This document shows positions 52,802-60,470 of a stretch of DNA of 64,000 nt, piece after piece (position 1 is the first letter of the stretch; every line of letters starts with the position of its first letter). The translations under genes and the position numbers were made by a program. This DNA is from Carboxydothermus pertinax. Lineage in GTDB: Bacteria > Bacillota > Z-2901 > Carboxydothermales > Carboxydothermaceae. Under the pieces are notes generated by a model. That model ran no database searches. It worked only from the letters and a program-made list of their open reading frames with translations, and was not told the DNA's origin. Location: positions 39,111-103,110 of the forward strand of contig NZ_BDJK01000011.1 in the NCBI RefSeq assembly GCF_001950255.1, read 5' to 3'.

Positions 52802-53372
52802 CCCCACTCCCTCCTTCCAGTACTTCAATTTTATGCGGTGGCAGGGCTAAAGCTCCGGACACCGCATTGACAATCTCTTCTTTTATTTCCGGATTTCTAG
52901 CCCCTTCTGCTACCACCACTACACCTCCCACTACCGGAGTCTCTTCGGTTAATAGTACTGGGCTTTCTTGCCCCTGACCATCTTTTATTAACACTACTTC
53001 TTTTTGGTCCGTATTTTCACTGATATTCCTGTTTATTCCTGATTTCTCCGATTCTTGAGTAGTTTTTTGCCCGGCATTGCGGTTTTGGGCATATTCTTTT
53101 GCCGAACTTCTTAATAGTTTAACCTCCACTGAAACCTCCCCTACTCCGTCAATTTTTCCCAAAATTTCCTCGAGTCTTTGGGAAATTTCTTTTTCCTGCC
53201 GGCTTATCTCCGATTCAAATACTTCCTTGGGCAAAGGTTCTGCCGGATTAGCCTTGGTTTTGGTATCTCTAGTGTCGCCCCAGGCTAGAAATACAAGCCC
53301 AATTACCGCTAAACAAAGAAAAAAAATAAGTTTCTCCCGTTCCATCCCTTTAAAAAATTCCCAAAAATTCAT
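52788..53372 (-). CDS. spoIIIAG: Stage III sporulation protein AG
   Basis: A 194-aa protein with an N-terminal membrane helix (KLIFFLCLAVIGLVFLAWG) and a ring-forming domain containing EILGKIDGVGEVSVEVKLL and GGVVVVAEGARNPEIKEEI. SpoIIIAG forms a large ring in the mother-cell membrane, similar to secretion-system rings. It overlaps both neighbours slightly. A middle stretch rich in Gln, Asn and Ser is a likely flexible loop. Confidence 0.94.
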   Translation of the reverse strand: MNFWEFFKGMEREKLIFFLCLAVIGLVFLAWGDTRDTKTKANPAEPLPKEVFESEISRQEKEISQRLEEILGKIDGVGEVSVEVKLLRSSAKEYAQNRNAGQKTTQESEKSGINRNISENTDQKEVVLIKDGQGQESPVLLTEETPVVGGVVVVAEGARNPEIKEEIVNAVSGALALPPHKIEVLEGGSGGVRN

Positions 53373-53845
53373 TGCCCCACCCCCGTTACTCTAAAGTCAA
53401 TATTTTCAATACCAAAAAAAGCTTTTAACACTTCCCGGTAGCGTTCTTTTTCTCCGGCATTGAAAGGCCCCTTTATTAAAACCGTTACTTTTTCAACCCG
53501 ATTATCCCCAAACTTAACCTGGACTTTTTCCACTTTCCCGCTGCTTAAATTTAATAAAGCCTTGATTTGGGCTTCCAGGCCTTTTTCCGCCTCATCCTTA
53601 GCCCTTTGATAAAGTTCCCCCGGGCGAATTACCGGCACTGCTTCTTCTTGGGGTAGAAACACCTTTAATTCCCAATTGGTGTTTAGTACCTCAAACAACG
53701 GATTAATAATTGCTAAAAGAATTAAAAGCCCAATGACCGCCCGGGTAAAATTTTTTATTTGCCCTAAAGGCAGTAATAATTCTAAAAAAGTAAACAAAAG
53801 CAGCAAAAAAATTATTTCCCGTACAAGTTTTAGCACCGTTTCCAT
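53369..53845 (-). CDS. spoIIIAF: Stage III sporulation protein AF
   Basis: About 158 aa with two N-terminal helices (REIIFLLLLFTFLELLLP; AVIGLLILLAIINPLFEVL) and a C-terminal ring-building-like domain (VEKVQVKFGDNRVEKVTVLI). It belongs to the SpoIIIA channel. The ATG at 53845 follows GGTGAGG and is preferred to an earlier in-frame start inside the spoIIIAE coding end. The spacing to spoIIIAG is a four-base overlap. Confidence 0.93.
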   Translation of the reverse strand: METVLKLVREIIFLLLLFTFLELLLPLGQIKNFTRAVIGLLILLAIINPLFEVLNTNWELKVFLPQEEAVPVIRPGELYQRAKDEAEKGLEAQIKALLNLSSGKVEKVQVKFGDNRVEKVTVLIKGPFNAGEKERYREVLKAFFGIENIDFRVTGVGQ

Positions 53846-53855
53846 TTCCTCACCC

Positions 53856-54989
53856 CTAAACGGGTTTGCCGGCAAAGATTAAAACTGCAAACAAGAAAAA
53901 TAAAAATAAGCTTAAAATAGCCAGAACGCCAAAAATTAAAAGAAGGGCGTTACCCATTCCCGTTAAAGTTTTAACATAATTATCCTCCCCCAGTGGCTCC
54001 AGTACCGCTCCAGCAAACTTGTACGCTATGCCTAAAGCTAAAACTTTAATTGCCGGAGCCGTTACCACCCCAAATAAAACGACGATACCCACTGCATTTA
54101 AAGCATTTTTTAAGAGATAAACCGTTCCCGCCACTGCCTCTATCGCATCGGTTAAGACCTTCCCCACCACGGGGATGAAAGTGCCGGTAGCAAACCTTGC
54201 CGTTTTTAGTACAAAAGTATCGGCAACTCCCCCTGCGATTGTTTCCAAGGTTCCTACTCCTAGGAGAAGGCTTAACATTAACCCCACCAGGCCCATGCTT
54301 AACTGCTGGGCAAATTTTATAAGTTTATCTAAAGAAAAGCGGTCGCTTATACCGGTTGTAATTTCCAGCAAAATACTTAAATAAAGAAGGGGAAAGATAA
54401 AGTTTTGAATAATACTACCCATTACACCTATTAACCCAAGCAAGGTTGGGGAAAGGAGCGAAGAAGTAGTCACAGCCCCAGCAGCCGCAACTAACCCTAA
54501 ACTTGCAGGTAATAAAGCTAAAGCTACCCCTACCATATCTTCTACCGCTTCCCGCCCTACCTTTACCGCCACGGTAAAACTTTGCAAAGCTAATAGCATG
54601 AAAGCTAGATAACAAGCAGCTTTAGAAATTTGAGCGATACTTCCCGAAGAAAAGCTGTTCTCTAACTGCCTTAAAAGAGAGAGAATTATGGCCAAAATAA
54701 AAAGCTTTAAGAGAAGTTTTAGATTTACCCGTAATTCCTGGAATATTACTTTCTCTAGATTCAGAAGAAGATCTTTTGGGGATATTTTTTTCTCCCCTCG
54801 AAAAAGGGCCAGCACTTCTTTTTTTAAGTCTACTTGTGGAGCCACTTTCTGAAGTTCTCCTTCTGCCGAATTTAATATTTTTAAAGCCTCGTCCGGAAGA
54901 TTAATTTCTTGAGCTAACACTGGTATTTTACTTAAAGAAAGAAATAGCAGGGTGAAAATAATTAAGTTAATTTTTTTCATAGCTTTCAT
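53856..54989 (-). CDS. spoIIIAE: Stage III sporulation protein AE
   Basis: A 377-aa protein. A signal-like N-terminus (about residues 1-26) and a short extracellular region lead to about eight membrane helices. It is the largest membrane subunit of the SpoIIIA complex, needed to keep the forespore metabolically active. Motifs such as SLLSPTLLGLIGVMGSIIQNF and FIPVVGKVLTDAIEAV are typical. It lies one base below spoIIIAD. Confidence 0.95.
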   Translation of the reverse strand: MKAMKKINLIIFTLLFLSLSKIPVLAQEINLPDEALKILNSAEGELQKVAPQVDLKKEVLALFRGEKKISPKDLLLNLEKVIFQELRVNLKLLLKLFILAIILSLLRQLENSFSSGSIAQISKAACYLAFMLLALQSFTVAVKVGREAVEDMVGVALALLPASLGLVAAAGAVTTSSLLSPTLLGLIGVMGSIIQNFIFPLLYLSILLEITTGISDRFSLDKLIKFAQQLSMGLVGLMLSLLLGVGTLETIAGGVADTFVLKTARFATGTFIPVVGKVLTDAIEAVAGTVYLLKNALNAVGIVVLFGVVTAPAIKVLALGIAYKFAGAVLEPLGEDNYVKTLTGMGNALLLIFGVLAILSLFLFFLFAVLIFAGKPV

Positions 54990-54990
54990 C

Positions 54991-55380
54991 CTATTCGGGT
55001 AAAAGTTTAAGTAGAGTTTCTAAAACCGCCATTAATATTGGTATAGCTAAGATTATAACCATAATTTTCGCTGCAAGTTCAATCTTTTGCGCAATTGCCC
55101 CCTCCCCCGCATCCCGGCAAATTTGAGCTCCAAATTCCGCAAGGTAGGAAATCCCTATTATTTTAAAGATAATTCCCAGATATAGGCTGTTTAGCCCCGC
55201 TCTTTCCCCAAGCCCGGTAAAAACCTCTACCACCGCAGCAATCTTATCCATCAAAAGCAAAAATACTACAACGCCAGTAGCAACGCTTAAAAGAACTGCA
55301 ATTTCCGGTCGTTCTCTTTTCACCACTAAAGCAAGGGTAGTAGCAATAAGGCCAAGGCCTACAATAGTTCCAATTTCCAT
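54991..55380 (-). CDS. spoIIIAD: Stage III sporulation protein AD
   Basis: A 129-aa membrane protein with four hydrophobic segments and the motif FKIIGISYLAEFGAQICRDAGE. It is part of the SpoIIIA channel core along with AC. The start ATG and GGAGG are clear. It lies nine bases below spoIIIAC. Confidence 0.95.
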   Translation of the reverse strand: MEIGTIVGLGLIATTLALVVKRERPEIAVLLSVATGVVVFLLLMDKIAAVVEVFTGLGERAGLNSLYLGIIFKIIGISYLAEFGAQICRDAGEGAIAQKIELAAKIMVIILAIPILMAVLETLLKLLPE

Positions 55381-55389
55381 AAAATCCTC

Positions 55390-55590
55390 CTAAAACAGTT
55401 TAAATACGGTTTTAATTTCCGAGAACAGTTCAGCTAAAATTTGAATTACCCAAAAGAGAACTATTGACACTCCAGCCAGGGTTGCCATGTACGCCTGTTC
55501 TTCTTTTCCCGCATGTTTTAGCACCGTATGAATAACTGCCGTTAAGATGCCCACTCCGGCAATTTTAAAAATAATCTCAATACTCGCCAT
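55390..55590 (-). CDS. spoIIIAC: Stage III sporulation protein AC
   Basis: A 66-aa protein with two membrane helices and the typical FKIAGVGILTAVIHTVLKHAGK and ATLAGVSIVLFWVIQILAEL. SpoIIIAC and AD resemble phage holin-like or small channel subunits. The length matches the family (about 65-68 aa). Confidence 0.95.
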   Translation of the reverse strand: MASIEIIFKIAGVGILTAVIHTVLKHAGKEEQAYMATLAGVSIVLFWVIQILAELFSEIKTVFKLF

Positions 55591-55602
55591 TTTAACCCTC
55601 CT

Positions 55603-56106
55603 CTAAAAAAACAGCAGAACCAGCAAAGCTCCGGTTAAAATTCCCAGATAATTTAAAAGTTTAACGTTTTTATCTGCTTCTTCCTGGCTTTCAGCTAAGA
55701 TAAGTTTTAGCTGTTCAACGGTGTAGTTTAAAAGATTCTCCTGATCCTTTAAATCAGAAGTCCCAACCCTTTCGGCAAAGGTCAGGAGTACCTCCTGCTC
55801 CCGGGTAAGTAAAGCTGTTTTGGTAAAGCCTTCTAGAAAAGCTTTCTTTAGGGCAGCATTTACCGGTAAACTTGGATCTTTTATTTTAAATAATTGGGAT
55901 ACCGCATGATCATCGCTCTTTGCAATTAAGTTTAAAATTTCCGGCAGCGGAGTAGCCCGGTAATGCATCTCCGTTTTAAATTGCTGAAGAAGAGTTATTA
56001 ATTTTTCTAGGTCTTTAACCCGCTTTAAGTAGCGGTTTCCTAAGTAAAACCCTAAAGCCCCGGTGCCGGTAAGAGTAAGGCAGGCACCTAAAAGTTTTAA
56101 ATACAT
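55603..56106 (-). CDS. spoIIIAB: Stage III sporulation protein AB
   Basis: A 167-aa protein with membrane helices at each end and a cytoplasmic helical bundle (LEKLITLLQQFKTEMHYRATPLP). It resembles GspF-type inner-membrane parts of type II secretion and probably couples to the SpoIIIAA ATPase. It follows spoIIIAA with one base between them. Confidence 0.94.
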   Translation of the reverse strand: MYLKLLGACLTLTGTGALGFYLGNRYLKRVKDLEKLITLLQQFKTEMHYRATPLPEILNLIAKSDDHAVSQLFKIKDPSLPVNAALKKAFLEGFTKTALLTREQEVLLTFAERVGTSDLKDQENLLNYTVEQLKLILAESQEEADKNVKLLNYLGILTGALLVLLFF

Positions 56107-56107
56107 C

Positions 56108-57055
56108 TCAGCACCTCCCGGATACTGCCTTTCCCTGGGAATCTAAAACCGCTTCAATAGTCCCCGGTCCGTGATTGCGGCTTAATATTACATACCTTTC
56201 AAAAATTCCCATCTTTATAAAGGGTGAAAAACGGGGTCTTTTCTTTAAGTCGTCATAATCTTTGGCATGAGCGGTTGCAAATACCGAAACCCCCGCATTG
56301 GATGCTTCCACTAAAGCCCCGATATCTTCTTCTCTGCCAATCTCATCGGTAACAATTAATTTCGGGGCCATCGACCGGAGTAAAATTATCATCCCCTGGG
56401 CTTTCGGACAGCCGTCTAAAACATCCGCTCTTAACCCCACATCCAGCTGGGGGACACCTTTAAAGCAGGCTGCAATTTCTGAGCGCTCGTCCACAATTCC
56501 TACAGGTATGCCTTTTACCCCCAGCTCGGGACTGCCAGTCGCAAAAATTCGGGCTAAATCCCGCAGAATAGTGGTTTTACCACTCCGAGGAGGGGAAAGA
56601 ATTAAGGTATTTACCGGTTCGCCGTTTTTGTCAATTAAAAAGGAAACGATTTTCTCCGCCGCCCCCTTAATTTCCCGGGCAATACGGATATTTATGCTGC
56701 TAACATTTTTTATATGCCTTATTTCTCCTCTCTCCAGTACCACCTGCCCGGTAAAACCAATCCGGTGGCCTCCTTTGATGGTTATGTACCCCTGCCTAAG
56801 CTCTTCTTCCAAGGCATAATAAGACGAACCGGTAATTAATTGAAAAATAATTTGAAAATCGTCCTCATTTAAACCAATTCCTTCCTCCTGGTCTAAGGTA
56901 TACTGACCCCGGTCATTTAAAAAAACTTCTTCATCGCTAAAAACCAGGGAAATAGGCCGGTTTTTCCGAAGTCGGATCTCCTCCAGCGGTAGTTCCTGCA
57001 CGCCTTCTAATATTTGCCGAAGACCTGGCGTCAAAATTTCTAAAACTTCCCGCAT
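56108..57055 (-). CDS. spoIIIAA: Stage III sporulation protein AA (secretion-type ATPase)
   Basis: About 315 aa. A P-loop ATPase with Walker A LSPPRSGKTTILRDLA and Walker B LIVTDEIGREEDI, and an N-terminal domain with the TGSSYYALEEELRQGYITI landmark. It is related to type II and IV secretion ATPases and powers the SpoIIIA-SpoIIQ channel. The ATG at 57055 follows AGGAGG, and an upstream in-frame start has no site. I looked for a sigma-E promoter in the divergent gap and found only partial matches. Confidence 0.95.
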   Translation of the reverse strand: MREVLEILTPGLRQILEGVQELPLEEIRLRKNRPISLVFSDEEVFLNDRGQYTLDQEEGIGLNEDDFQIIFQLITGSSYYALEEELRQGYITIKGGHRIGFTGQVVLERGEIRHIKNVSSINIRIAREIKGAAEKIVSFLIDKNGEPVNTLILSPPRSGKTTILRDLARIFATGSPELGVKGIPVGIVDERSEIAACFKGVPQLDVGLRADVLDGCPKAQGMIILLRSMAPKLIVTDEIGREEDIGALVEASNAGVSVFATAHAKDYDDLKKRPRFSPFIKMGIFERYVILSRNHGPGTIEAVLDSQGKAVSGRC

Positions 57056-57090
57056 CCTGCTCCTCCTTCCTTTTTTTGTATATAAAATAT

Positions 57091-57120
57091 TAGACAAGTT
57101 CTCTTTTTATGCTATATAAT
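57091..57120 (+). promoter_or_regulatory. Sigma-A promoter of the coiled-coil gene
   Basis: TAGACA (57091-57096), 18 bases, TATAAT (57115-57120), about 30 bases before the ATG at 57150. The 5-of-6 and 6-of-6 matches make this a strong vegetative promoter, divergent from spoIIIA. Confidence 0.7.
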
Positions 57121-57149
57121 TTAGGTAAGAAAACTTGAGGGGGATTTTT

Positions 57150-57716
57150 ATGGGAGAAACCCAATTTATGCAAGAAGTTTTAGCTGCGCTGAGCAGCATA
57201 AACGTACAGCTACAAAAAATAGACCAGAACCTTTTTGACTTAAACAATAAAGTTACAAATCTGGACCAGCGTTTGAAAAAAGTTGAAGAGAGACTTGAAA
57301 GAGTAGAAGAGAGGTTAGATAGAGTAGAAGAGAGGTTGGATAGAGTTGAAGAAAGGTTAGACAGGGTTGAAAACCGGCTTGAACATTTAGAGGGGGAAGT
57401 TAAAGATTTAAAAGTCAGAGTAGAAACCTTAGAAAACCGCTTTGACACACTAGAAAAAAGGGTTAGTTCTTTAGAGGAAAACCAGAAAATTATTGAAAAA
57501 AATGTACTTTACCTAACAGAAAAAATGCCAGAGCTTTTTAAAGAAGTAGCTGGTATTGCCGCAAAACAGCTGAAAATTCTTGAATACCAGGAAAAATTTG
57601 CTGAGTTCGCCCGGGCGTATTCCTTAAAAACCGATTTTTTAGCCCACCGGCTTCAGGAACTTGAAAAAGAGTTCTGGATTTTAAAAACAGGATATAAACC
57701 CCAGGTAAATTTTTAA
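57150..57716 (+). CDS. Coiled-coil protein with 21-base tandem repeats
   Basis: A 188-aa protein that is almost all coiled coil. The middle has back-to-back heptads VEERLDR (encoded by near-identical 21-base units at about 57297-57375), then less regular heptads, and a C-terminal helical part with conserved-looking aromatic residues. No membrane helix or signal is seen. The ATG at 57150 has GAGGGGG six bases upstream, and a start five codons earlier lies before it. Similar proteins occur in thermophilic Firmicutes and Archaea with no known role. The minus-strand frame over this region is a shadow. Confidence 0.85.
   Translation: MGETQFMQEVLAALSSINVQLQKIDQNLFDLNNKVTNLDQRLKKVEERLERVEERLDRVEERLDRVEERLDRVENRLEHLEGEVKDLKVRVETLENRFDTLEKRVSSLEENQKIIEKNVLYLTEKMPELFKEVAGIAAKQLKILEYQEKFAEFARAYSLKTDFLAHRLQELEKEFWILKTGYKPQVNF
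57297..57375 (+). repeat. 21-bp tandem repeat inside the coiled-coil gene
   Basis: Consecutive 21-base units of the form GTAGAAGAGAGGTTAGATAG, with small changes, encode repeated VEERLDR heptads. Near identity at third positions suggests recent expansion and possible length variation. Confidence 0.8.
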
Positions 57717-57738
57717 GGCGGGACTTCTCCCGCCTTAA
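57713..57738. terminator. Bidirectional terminator between convergent genes
   Basis: AAGGCGGGA and TCCCGCCTT form a 9-bp stem around four bases, between the plus-strand coiled-coil gene and the minus-strand zinc-ribbon gene. Both flanks are A/T rich, but the U tracts are short. Confidence 0.7.
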
Positions 57739-58148
57739 ATTACATCATCATAATGGGGCTGTTCTTTGCTTTCGTGGTTTTCAATAAACTCACTTACCAG
57801 CACCAGGGCCCCACAGTTGGGACAGGTGATTTCATAATTGTCGTCCGCTTCTAATACTTCCCGTTCAAAATAAACTTTTTCCCCGCATTCCGGACAGGTT
57901 ACGTAGGTAAACTCATCGTCCTCGTCGTCATATACTGCATCCTCTAACTCGTATAAATCATCATCCACTGTTTCCACATACTCTTCCAACCGTTCCTGGT
58001 CAGTACGCAAGATTCTTACTTCTTCCGTTAAATCAGCTAATAAGTCAATTAATTCGGCAATTATTTCCCCTTCTTTCCCTTTTTCTTTTAGATTTATTCC
58101 CTCCGCAAGCCCCTGAAGATAACTTACTCTACCAATAATATCATCCAT
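57735..58148 (-). CDS. CD1247-like N-terminal domain protein with zinc ribbon
   Basis: A 137-aa protein. The N-terminal helix (IIGRVSYLQGLAEGINLKE) and acidic coiled coil are typical of the CD1247 N-terminal family. The C-terminal zinc ribbon has CPECG and CPNCG. The protein is very acidic, with a DDEDDE stretch near residue 75. It is common beside efp and spoIIIA in clostridia. The function is unknown, and protein or nucleic-acid binding through the ribbon is a guess. Confidence 0.85.
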   Translation of the reverse strand: MDDIIGRVSYLQGLAEGINLKEKGKEGEIIAELIDLLADLTEEVRILRTDQERLEEYVETVDDDLYELEDAVYDDEDDEFTYVTCPECGEKVYFEREVLEADDNYEITCPNCGALVLVSEFIENHESKEQPHYDDVI

Positions 58149-58254
58149 TAAAATCCCTCCCGGAAAATAATTTCTTTTTTAGTATTCCCGGAGGAATTAA
58201 TTTTATATGCGTACCAAACGCCTAAGTTAAAACCGGTTCTTCGATTTATTTGTG

Positions 58255-58285
58255 GTATTAAAAAAGCGCACCGTAGTGCGCTTTT
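58255..58285 (-). terminator. Intrinsic terminator of efp
   Basis: AAAAGCGCAC (58262-58271) pairs perfectly with GTGCGCTTTT (58276-58285) around four bases, followed by T residues on the minus strand. It includes the efp stop codon. Confidence 0.94.
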
Positions 58286-58841
58286 AGACCCGTTTGATAT
58301 ACTGGCCTGAGCGGGTATCAATTTGCAGAACATCGCCTACTTCCACGAAAAATGGTACTTGGACTACATAACCGGTTTCTAAGGTGGCCGGTTTGCTGCC
58401 GCCGGAAGCAGTGTCACCCTTAATTCCCGGTGGGGTATCTACTACTTTTAATTCCACAAAATTGGGGAGCTCAACTCCAATAACCTTATCTTTAAAGAAC
58501 AATACCCAAAGGTTGGTATTTTCTTTAACATAATTTATAGCATCCCCGAATTGCTCCCGGGTAAGGGGAAACTGGTCGTAAGTTTCCATGTCCATGCAGT
58601 AGAAGTTATCTCCGTCGTTATAAAGATACTGAACTTCCCGGCGGTCTACATGGGCTTTGGGTACTTTTTCCCCGGCGTTGAAAGTTTTTTCTACCACAGC
58701 ACCGGTAATTAAATTTCTAAGTTTTGACCTTACAAAGGGACTTCCCTTGCCGGGCTTGACGTGCTGGAATTCTATTACCTGGTAGACGTCACCGTCTAAT
58801 TCAATGGTAAGCCCGGTACGAAAATCGTTGGTGGAAATCAT
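58284..58841 (-). CDS. efp: Elongation factor P
   Basis: A 185-aa three-domain protein opening [21 protein letters not shown], with the loop [13 protein letters not shown] that carries the modifiable residue in other species, and the closing [19 protein letters not shown] relieves ribosome stalling at proline runs. It follows pepP and aroQ, the usual Firmicute cluster. Which modification, if any, occurs here is unknown. Confidence 0.98.
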   Translation of the reverse strand: MISTNDFRTGLTIELDGDVYQVIEFQHVKPGKGSPFVRSKLRNLITGAVVEKTFNAGEKVPKAHVDRREVQYLYNDGDNFYCMDMETYDQFPLTREQFGDAINYVKENTNLWVLFFKDKVIGVELPNFVELKVVDTPPGIKGDTASGGSKPATLETGYVVQVPFFVEVGDVLQIDTRSGQYIKRV

Positions 58842-58888
58842 CGTAAAACCTCCTTGAATCTTTGTTTATAATAAATAATAAGTTAATT

Positions 58889-59953
58889 TTATAACACAAT
58901 TAAACTTTTAGGTGAGTGGGTTAAGACCTCAAAACCGTTCTCGGTTACCAGCACCGTATCTTCAATCCGCACCCCACCTATCCCTGGCAAATATATCCCC
59001 GGTTCTACGGTAACCACCATCCCCGGTTGCAATACGGCTTTTCCTTTTGGTGAAAGCCTCGGACCTTCATGGATATTAAGTCCTACCCCGTGACCTAGAC
59101 CATGGCCAAAATACTCGGCATAGCCCGCTTTAGCAATAATATCCCGAGCCACCCGGTCCACATCCACCGCAAAAGCCCCGGGTTTTAGCGCATTTAAAGC
59201 AGCTTCCTGAGCCTCTAACACTATCTCGTATATCTCTAACATTTTCGCTGGCGGTTCGCCTAGGGCGATTGTTCTCGTTATATCCGAGTGATACCCCTGG
59301 AATTTTGCGCCAAAGTCTAAGGTTATCATTTCTCCCGGGGTAATCTTTTTAGAAGTCGCAACCCCATGGGGCAATGCTCCTCTCTCACCGGAAGCCACAA
59401 TAGTATCAAAAGCCAGGTCTTCTGCTCCAGCTTCCCGCATATACTTTTCCAGTTCCCAGGCCAGTTCTTTTTCAGTCATGCCAGAAGTTATTCTCTTTAA
59501 AAGATGGGAAAAGGCGTCATCGGCAATACTACAAGCTTTTTTAATAAGTTCCACTTCGTCTTTGTCTTTAACTTCTCGCAGTTCATCAACCACTTCAGAA
59601 AGGTTTTGCAACTCTATCCCGTCGGCTTTTTCGCTAAGTTCCCGGTACTCTCTAAAAGTAAGGGCATCTCCTTCAAAATGTAAGGTATTAATTCCATGGT
59701 TTTTTACAAGCAAAGCCGCATGGGTAAAAATTGTATCTTCATGCTTTTCGATAATAAACCCCGGACACTGCTTTTGCGCCTGTTCAACGTAACGAAAATC
59801 GGTAATAAAGTAATTTTTCTCCGGGGTAATTAAGACTGCGCCGGAACTTCCGGTAAATCCAGAAAGATACCGAACATTTTCCCTTTTGGTTATTAAATAA
59901 GAAGCAACGTTTTCCTGCAAAAGCCGTTTTTTAAGTTTCTCAATTCTCTTCAT
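58889..59953 (-). CDS. M24 family Xaa-Pro aminopeptidase
   Basis: A 354-aa metallopeptidase. The N-terminal creatinase-like domain ([19 protein letters not shown]) precedes the catalytic pita-bread domain with metal ligands in [35 protein letters not shown] and [19 protein letters not shown]. It removes an N-terminal residue before proline. It overlaps aroQ by 14 bases and lies 47 bases above efp. The pairing with efp is a conserved one. Confidence 0.95.
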   Translation of the reverse strand: MKRIEKLKKRLLQENVASYLITKRENVRYLSGFTGSSGAVLITPEKNYFITDFRYVEQAQKQCPGFIIEKHEDTIFTHAALLVKNHGINTLHFEGDALTFREYRELSEKADGIELQNLSEVVDELREVKDKDEVELIKKACSIADDAFSHLLKRITSGMTEKELAWELEKYMREAGAEDLAFDTIVASGERGALPHGVATSKKITPGEMITLDFGAKFQGYHSDITRTIALGEPPAKMLEIYEIVLEAQEAALNALKPGAFAVDVDRVARDIIAKAGYAEYFGHGLGHGVGLNIHEGPRLSPKGKAVLQPGMVVTVEPGIYLPGIGGVRIEDTVLVTENGFEVLTHSPKSLIVL

Positions 59954-60395
59954 TTTTCTCCCGCCTTTTTATGTAATCCACTAAAGCTATAAGCCCAAGC
60001 CTATAACTATCCACCCCAAAACCAGCAACGTAGCCAATACAAGCACCAGCAGTCACCGACTTCTGTCGGAATTCTTCCCGGCAGTAAAGGTTTGAAAGGT
60101 GAACTTCAACGGCCGGTATTTTTACCGCTAAAAGGGCATCTCGTAACGCAATGCTGTAGTGAGTATAAGCCCCTGGATTTATTAAAATTCCGTCCACTTC
60201 CTGAAAATACCGGTGAATGAGGTCAATAAGTTCCCCTTCACCATTTTTTTGATAAAAAATAATTTCGGCTCCAAGGCTTATTGCTAAAGCTTCTAAAAGC
60301 TTTTTAATTTCTAGAAGACTTTGACTCCCGTATATCTCCGGCTCCCGTACTCCTAAAAGATTTAGATTTGGCCCATTTAACACTAGTATTTTCAT
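59940..60395 (-). CDS. aroQ: Type II 3-dehydroquinate dehydratase
   Basis: A 151-aa enzyme opening KILVLNGPNLNLLGVREPEIYG and containing the catalytic-region INPGAYTHYSIALRDAL and the substrate-binding EVHLSNLYCREEFRQKS. It performs the third step of the shikimate route. It starts the aroQ-pepP-efp transcript, and a terminator of the previous gene lies just upstream. Confidence 0.97.
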   Translation of the reverse strand: MKILVLNGPNLNLLGVREPEIYGSQSLLEIKKLLEALAISLGAEIIFYQKNGEGELIDLIHRYFQEVDGILINPGAYTHYSIALRDALLAVKIPAVEVHLSNLYCREEFRQKSVTAGACIGYVAGFGVDSYRLGLIALVDYIKRREKNEEN

Positions 60396-60437
60396 TTTGC
60401 CACCCCAATCCTTGAAAATTGTACCATAATTTTAAAT

Positions 60438-60470
60438 AAAAAAAAAGCCCGCTTAGTTTATTTGCCGGGC
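60438..60470 (-). terminator. Intrinsic terminator of the GGDEF/HD-GYP gene
   Basis: GCCCG (60447-60451) pairs with CGGGC (60466-60470) around a 14-base loop, followed by nine T on the minus strand. The stop codon of the gene is in the loop. Confidence 0.85.

Noticed and set aside
56108..57149. Sigma-E promoter for the spoIIIA operon in the divergent gap
   Set aside because: Two partial -10 matches (CATAAAAA and TATACAAA) have no acceptable -35 at 14-15 bases, so no site is claimed.
57297..57375. CRISPR array
   Set aside because: The 21-base units are contiguous without spacers and encode protein heptads in frame.
57107..57448. Minus-strand frame rich in Ser and Leu opposite the coiled-coil gene
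   Set aside because: It is the complement of the heptad repeats, which gives an artificial LSSTLS repeat. The plus-strand gene has the promoter and ribosome site.
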